In this document: positions 5,940-6,574 of the stretch, piece after piece
Numbering within the stretch: the stretch's first letter is position 1
Layout of the letters: each line of letters starts with the position of its first letter
NCBI GenBank assembly: GCA_028871235.1
Contig: JAGWNO010000112.1
Coordinates: 1 to 6,574, forward strand
From: Gammaproteobacteria bacterium
GTDB taxonomy: Bacteria; Pseudomonadota; Gammaproteobacteria; Natronospirales; REEB76
Length of the DNA stretch: 6,574 nucleotides
Direction: 5' to 3'
The notes under the pieces: generated by a model
Database searches by the model: none
Seen by the model: only the letters and a program-made list of their open reading frames with translations
What the model was told of the DNA's origin: nothing
Program-made: the position numbers and the translations under genes

Positions 5940-6458
5940 ATGCACGCCATACTCAAACGCACCTGCGCCCTCTGCCGCAGCACGGCCCACGGTCTTGAAT
6001 CGCTGGCGCCCTTGAGCCTGCTGCTGTTCCGCCTGTGGGTGGCGGTGGATTTCTTTCGCGCCGGCTTAGTGAAGGTCAGCGACATGAACAGCACCATCGG
6101 CCTGTTCACCAACGTATATCACGTGCCGTTGCTGCCGCCGGTGCTGGCCGCCTACCTGGGTACGGCCATCGAACTCATCCTGCCGTGGTTCCTGGGCCTC
6201 GGCCTGCTCGGCCGGCTCACCGCCGCCTGCCTTTTCATCTACAACATCATCGCCGTGATCTCCTACCCGGACCTGTGGCCTGACGGCCTGTGGAAGGACT
6301 TCTGGCACGGCGGCTTCACCGACCACAAGGTCTGGGGTCTCATGCTGCTGGCCATCGTGCTCTACGGCCCCGGCAAGCTGTCGCTGGATCATGTGCTCAA
6401 ACGCTGGGTGCTGCCGCGCTTCGGCTGCGCTCCTGCGAAAGACCCCACCACCGGCTGA
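5940..6458 (+). CDS. DoxX-family inner-membrane protein of the bufferin operon
   Basis: A 172-residue integral membrane protein with four predicted helices at about 22-42, 67-88, 92-109 and 129-143. DoxX features include FRLWVAVDFFRAGLVKV (about 30-46), the acidic-start helix IELILPWFLGLGLLGR (77-92) with E78, and DHKVWGLML (128-136). DoxX proteins often close MNIO/DUF2063 operons and are thought to act in membrane redox or quinone-linked processes; the exact role in bufferin systems is unclear. A CxxC pair (C9, C12) lies in the polar N-terminus, with C97 in helix 3 and C163 near the end. AGGA at 5926-5929, 10 bases before the ATG, is a good ribosome site, unlike those of bufB and bufC. It starts 22 bases after bufC and ends the operon, followed by hairpins. 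Confidence 0.9.
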   Translation: MHAILKRTCALCRSTAHGLESLAPLSLLLFRLWVAVDFFRAGLVKVSDMNSTIGLFTNVYHVPLLPPVLAAYLGTAIELILPWFLGLGLLGRLTAACLFIYNIIAVISYPDLWPDGLWKDFWHGGFTDHKVWGLMLLAIVLYGPGKLSLDHVLKRWVLPRFGCAPAKDPTTG

Positions 6459-6460
6459 TG

Positions 6461-6525
6461 GCATCCGGTGGGATGCGGCGGTATCCGCCGCGATGGCTTT
6501 CGCGGCGAATATCGCCGCTCCTACA
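6461..6525 (-). repeat. REP-like element and hairpin cluster after the operon (possible terminator region)
   Basis: Three perfect hairpins follow the DoxX stop: GCATCC-GGTG-GGATGC (6461-6476), GCGGCGG-TAT-CCGCCGC (6475-6491) and GCGGCGA-ATA-TCGCCGC (6502-6518). Bases 6486-6493 can instead pair with 6500-6507, giving an alternative central 8-bp stem. Read on the - strand the end is GTAGGAGCGG (6515-6524), the REP head, differing in one base from that at 3367-3376. The element probably marks the end of the transcript and may stabilise or terminate it; there is no long T-tract on the + strand. Bases 6526-6574 show another partly similar stretch (CTCCTGTA at the window edge), which may be a decayed or truncated further copy. 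Confidence 0.7.
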
Positions 6526-6574
6526 AAAGGCACAGACACCGAGAGCAGCCCCGCCGCGATATCCATCTCCTGTA

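Noticed and set aside
6066..6566. A - strand frame starting at 6566 with AGGAG directly before its ATG
   Set aside because: There is no spacer between AGGAG and ATG, the frame runs through the REP hairpins and is antisense to the DoxX gene.

Overview
The window looks like chromosomal DNA from a GC-rich gammaproteobacterium, roughly of the Chromatiales/Xanthomonadales kind. This rests on the gene order metG - (small membrane protein) - orphan rnfB - nth - DUF1841, on the protein sequences, and on REP-like palindromes of the GTRGGAGCGG type. All supported genes lie on the + strand. No tRNA, rRNA, CRISPR array, transposase or phage gene is visible.

Layout. Bases 1-1191 are the 3' part of metG (methionyl-tRNA synthetase). 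Its anticodon-binding segment (about 291-846) is markedly poorer in GC than both flanks. A four-helix membrane protein of unknown function follows (1336-1728). Next is an rnfB-type ferredoxin gene with no other rnf genes (1925-2587), which overlaps nth, encoding endonuclease III (2577-3290). A REP-like element (3367-3426) precedes a DUF1841 gene (3456-3896).

The most interesting part is 4001-6458, a compact four-gene operon of the bufferin type. bufA1 encodes a secreted DUF2282 precursor with four cysteines. bufB is a DUF692/MNIO multinuclear iron oxygenase and bufC is its DUF2063 partner. The last gene encodes a DoxX-family membrane protein. In the model known for this family, BufB and BufC modify precursor cysteines in the cytoplasm before export, and the mature peptide binds copper or other metals in the periplasm. 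DoxX probably has a membrane redox or accessory role. The genes are tightly coupled: 5 nt between bufA1 and bufB, a 26-nt overlap between bufB and bufC, and 22 nt before the DoxX gene.

A 12-bp hairpin with a GCAA loop lies inside the first codons of bufB. It resembles a dispersed chromosomal repeat and could lower enzyme expression relative to the precursor. Two REP-like elements in inverted orientation (outer cores at 3367 and 6524) bracket DUF1841 plus the bufferin operon. The system is recognisable rather than wholly new. The details here (N-terminal repeat in BufB, CxxC in DoxX, REP bracketing, mosaic metG) are what deserve a second look.
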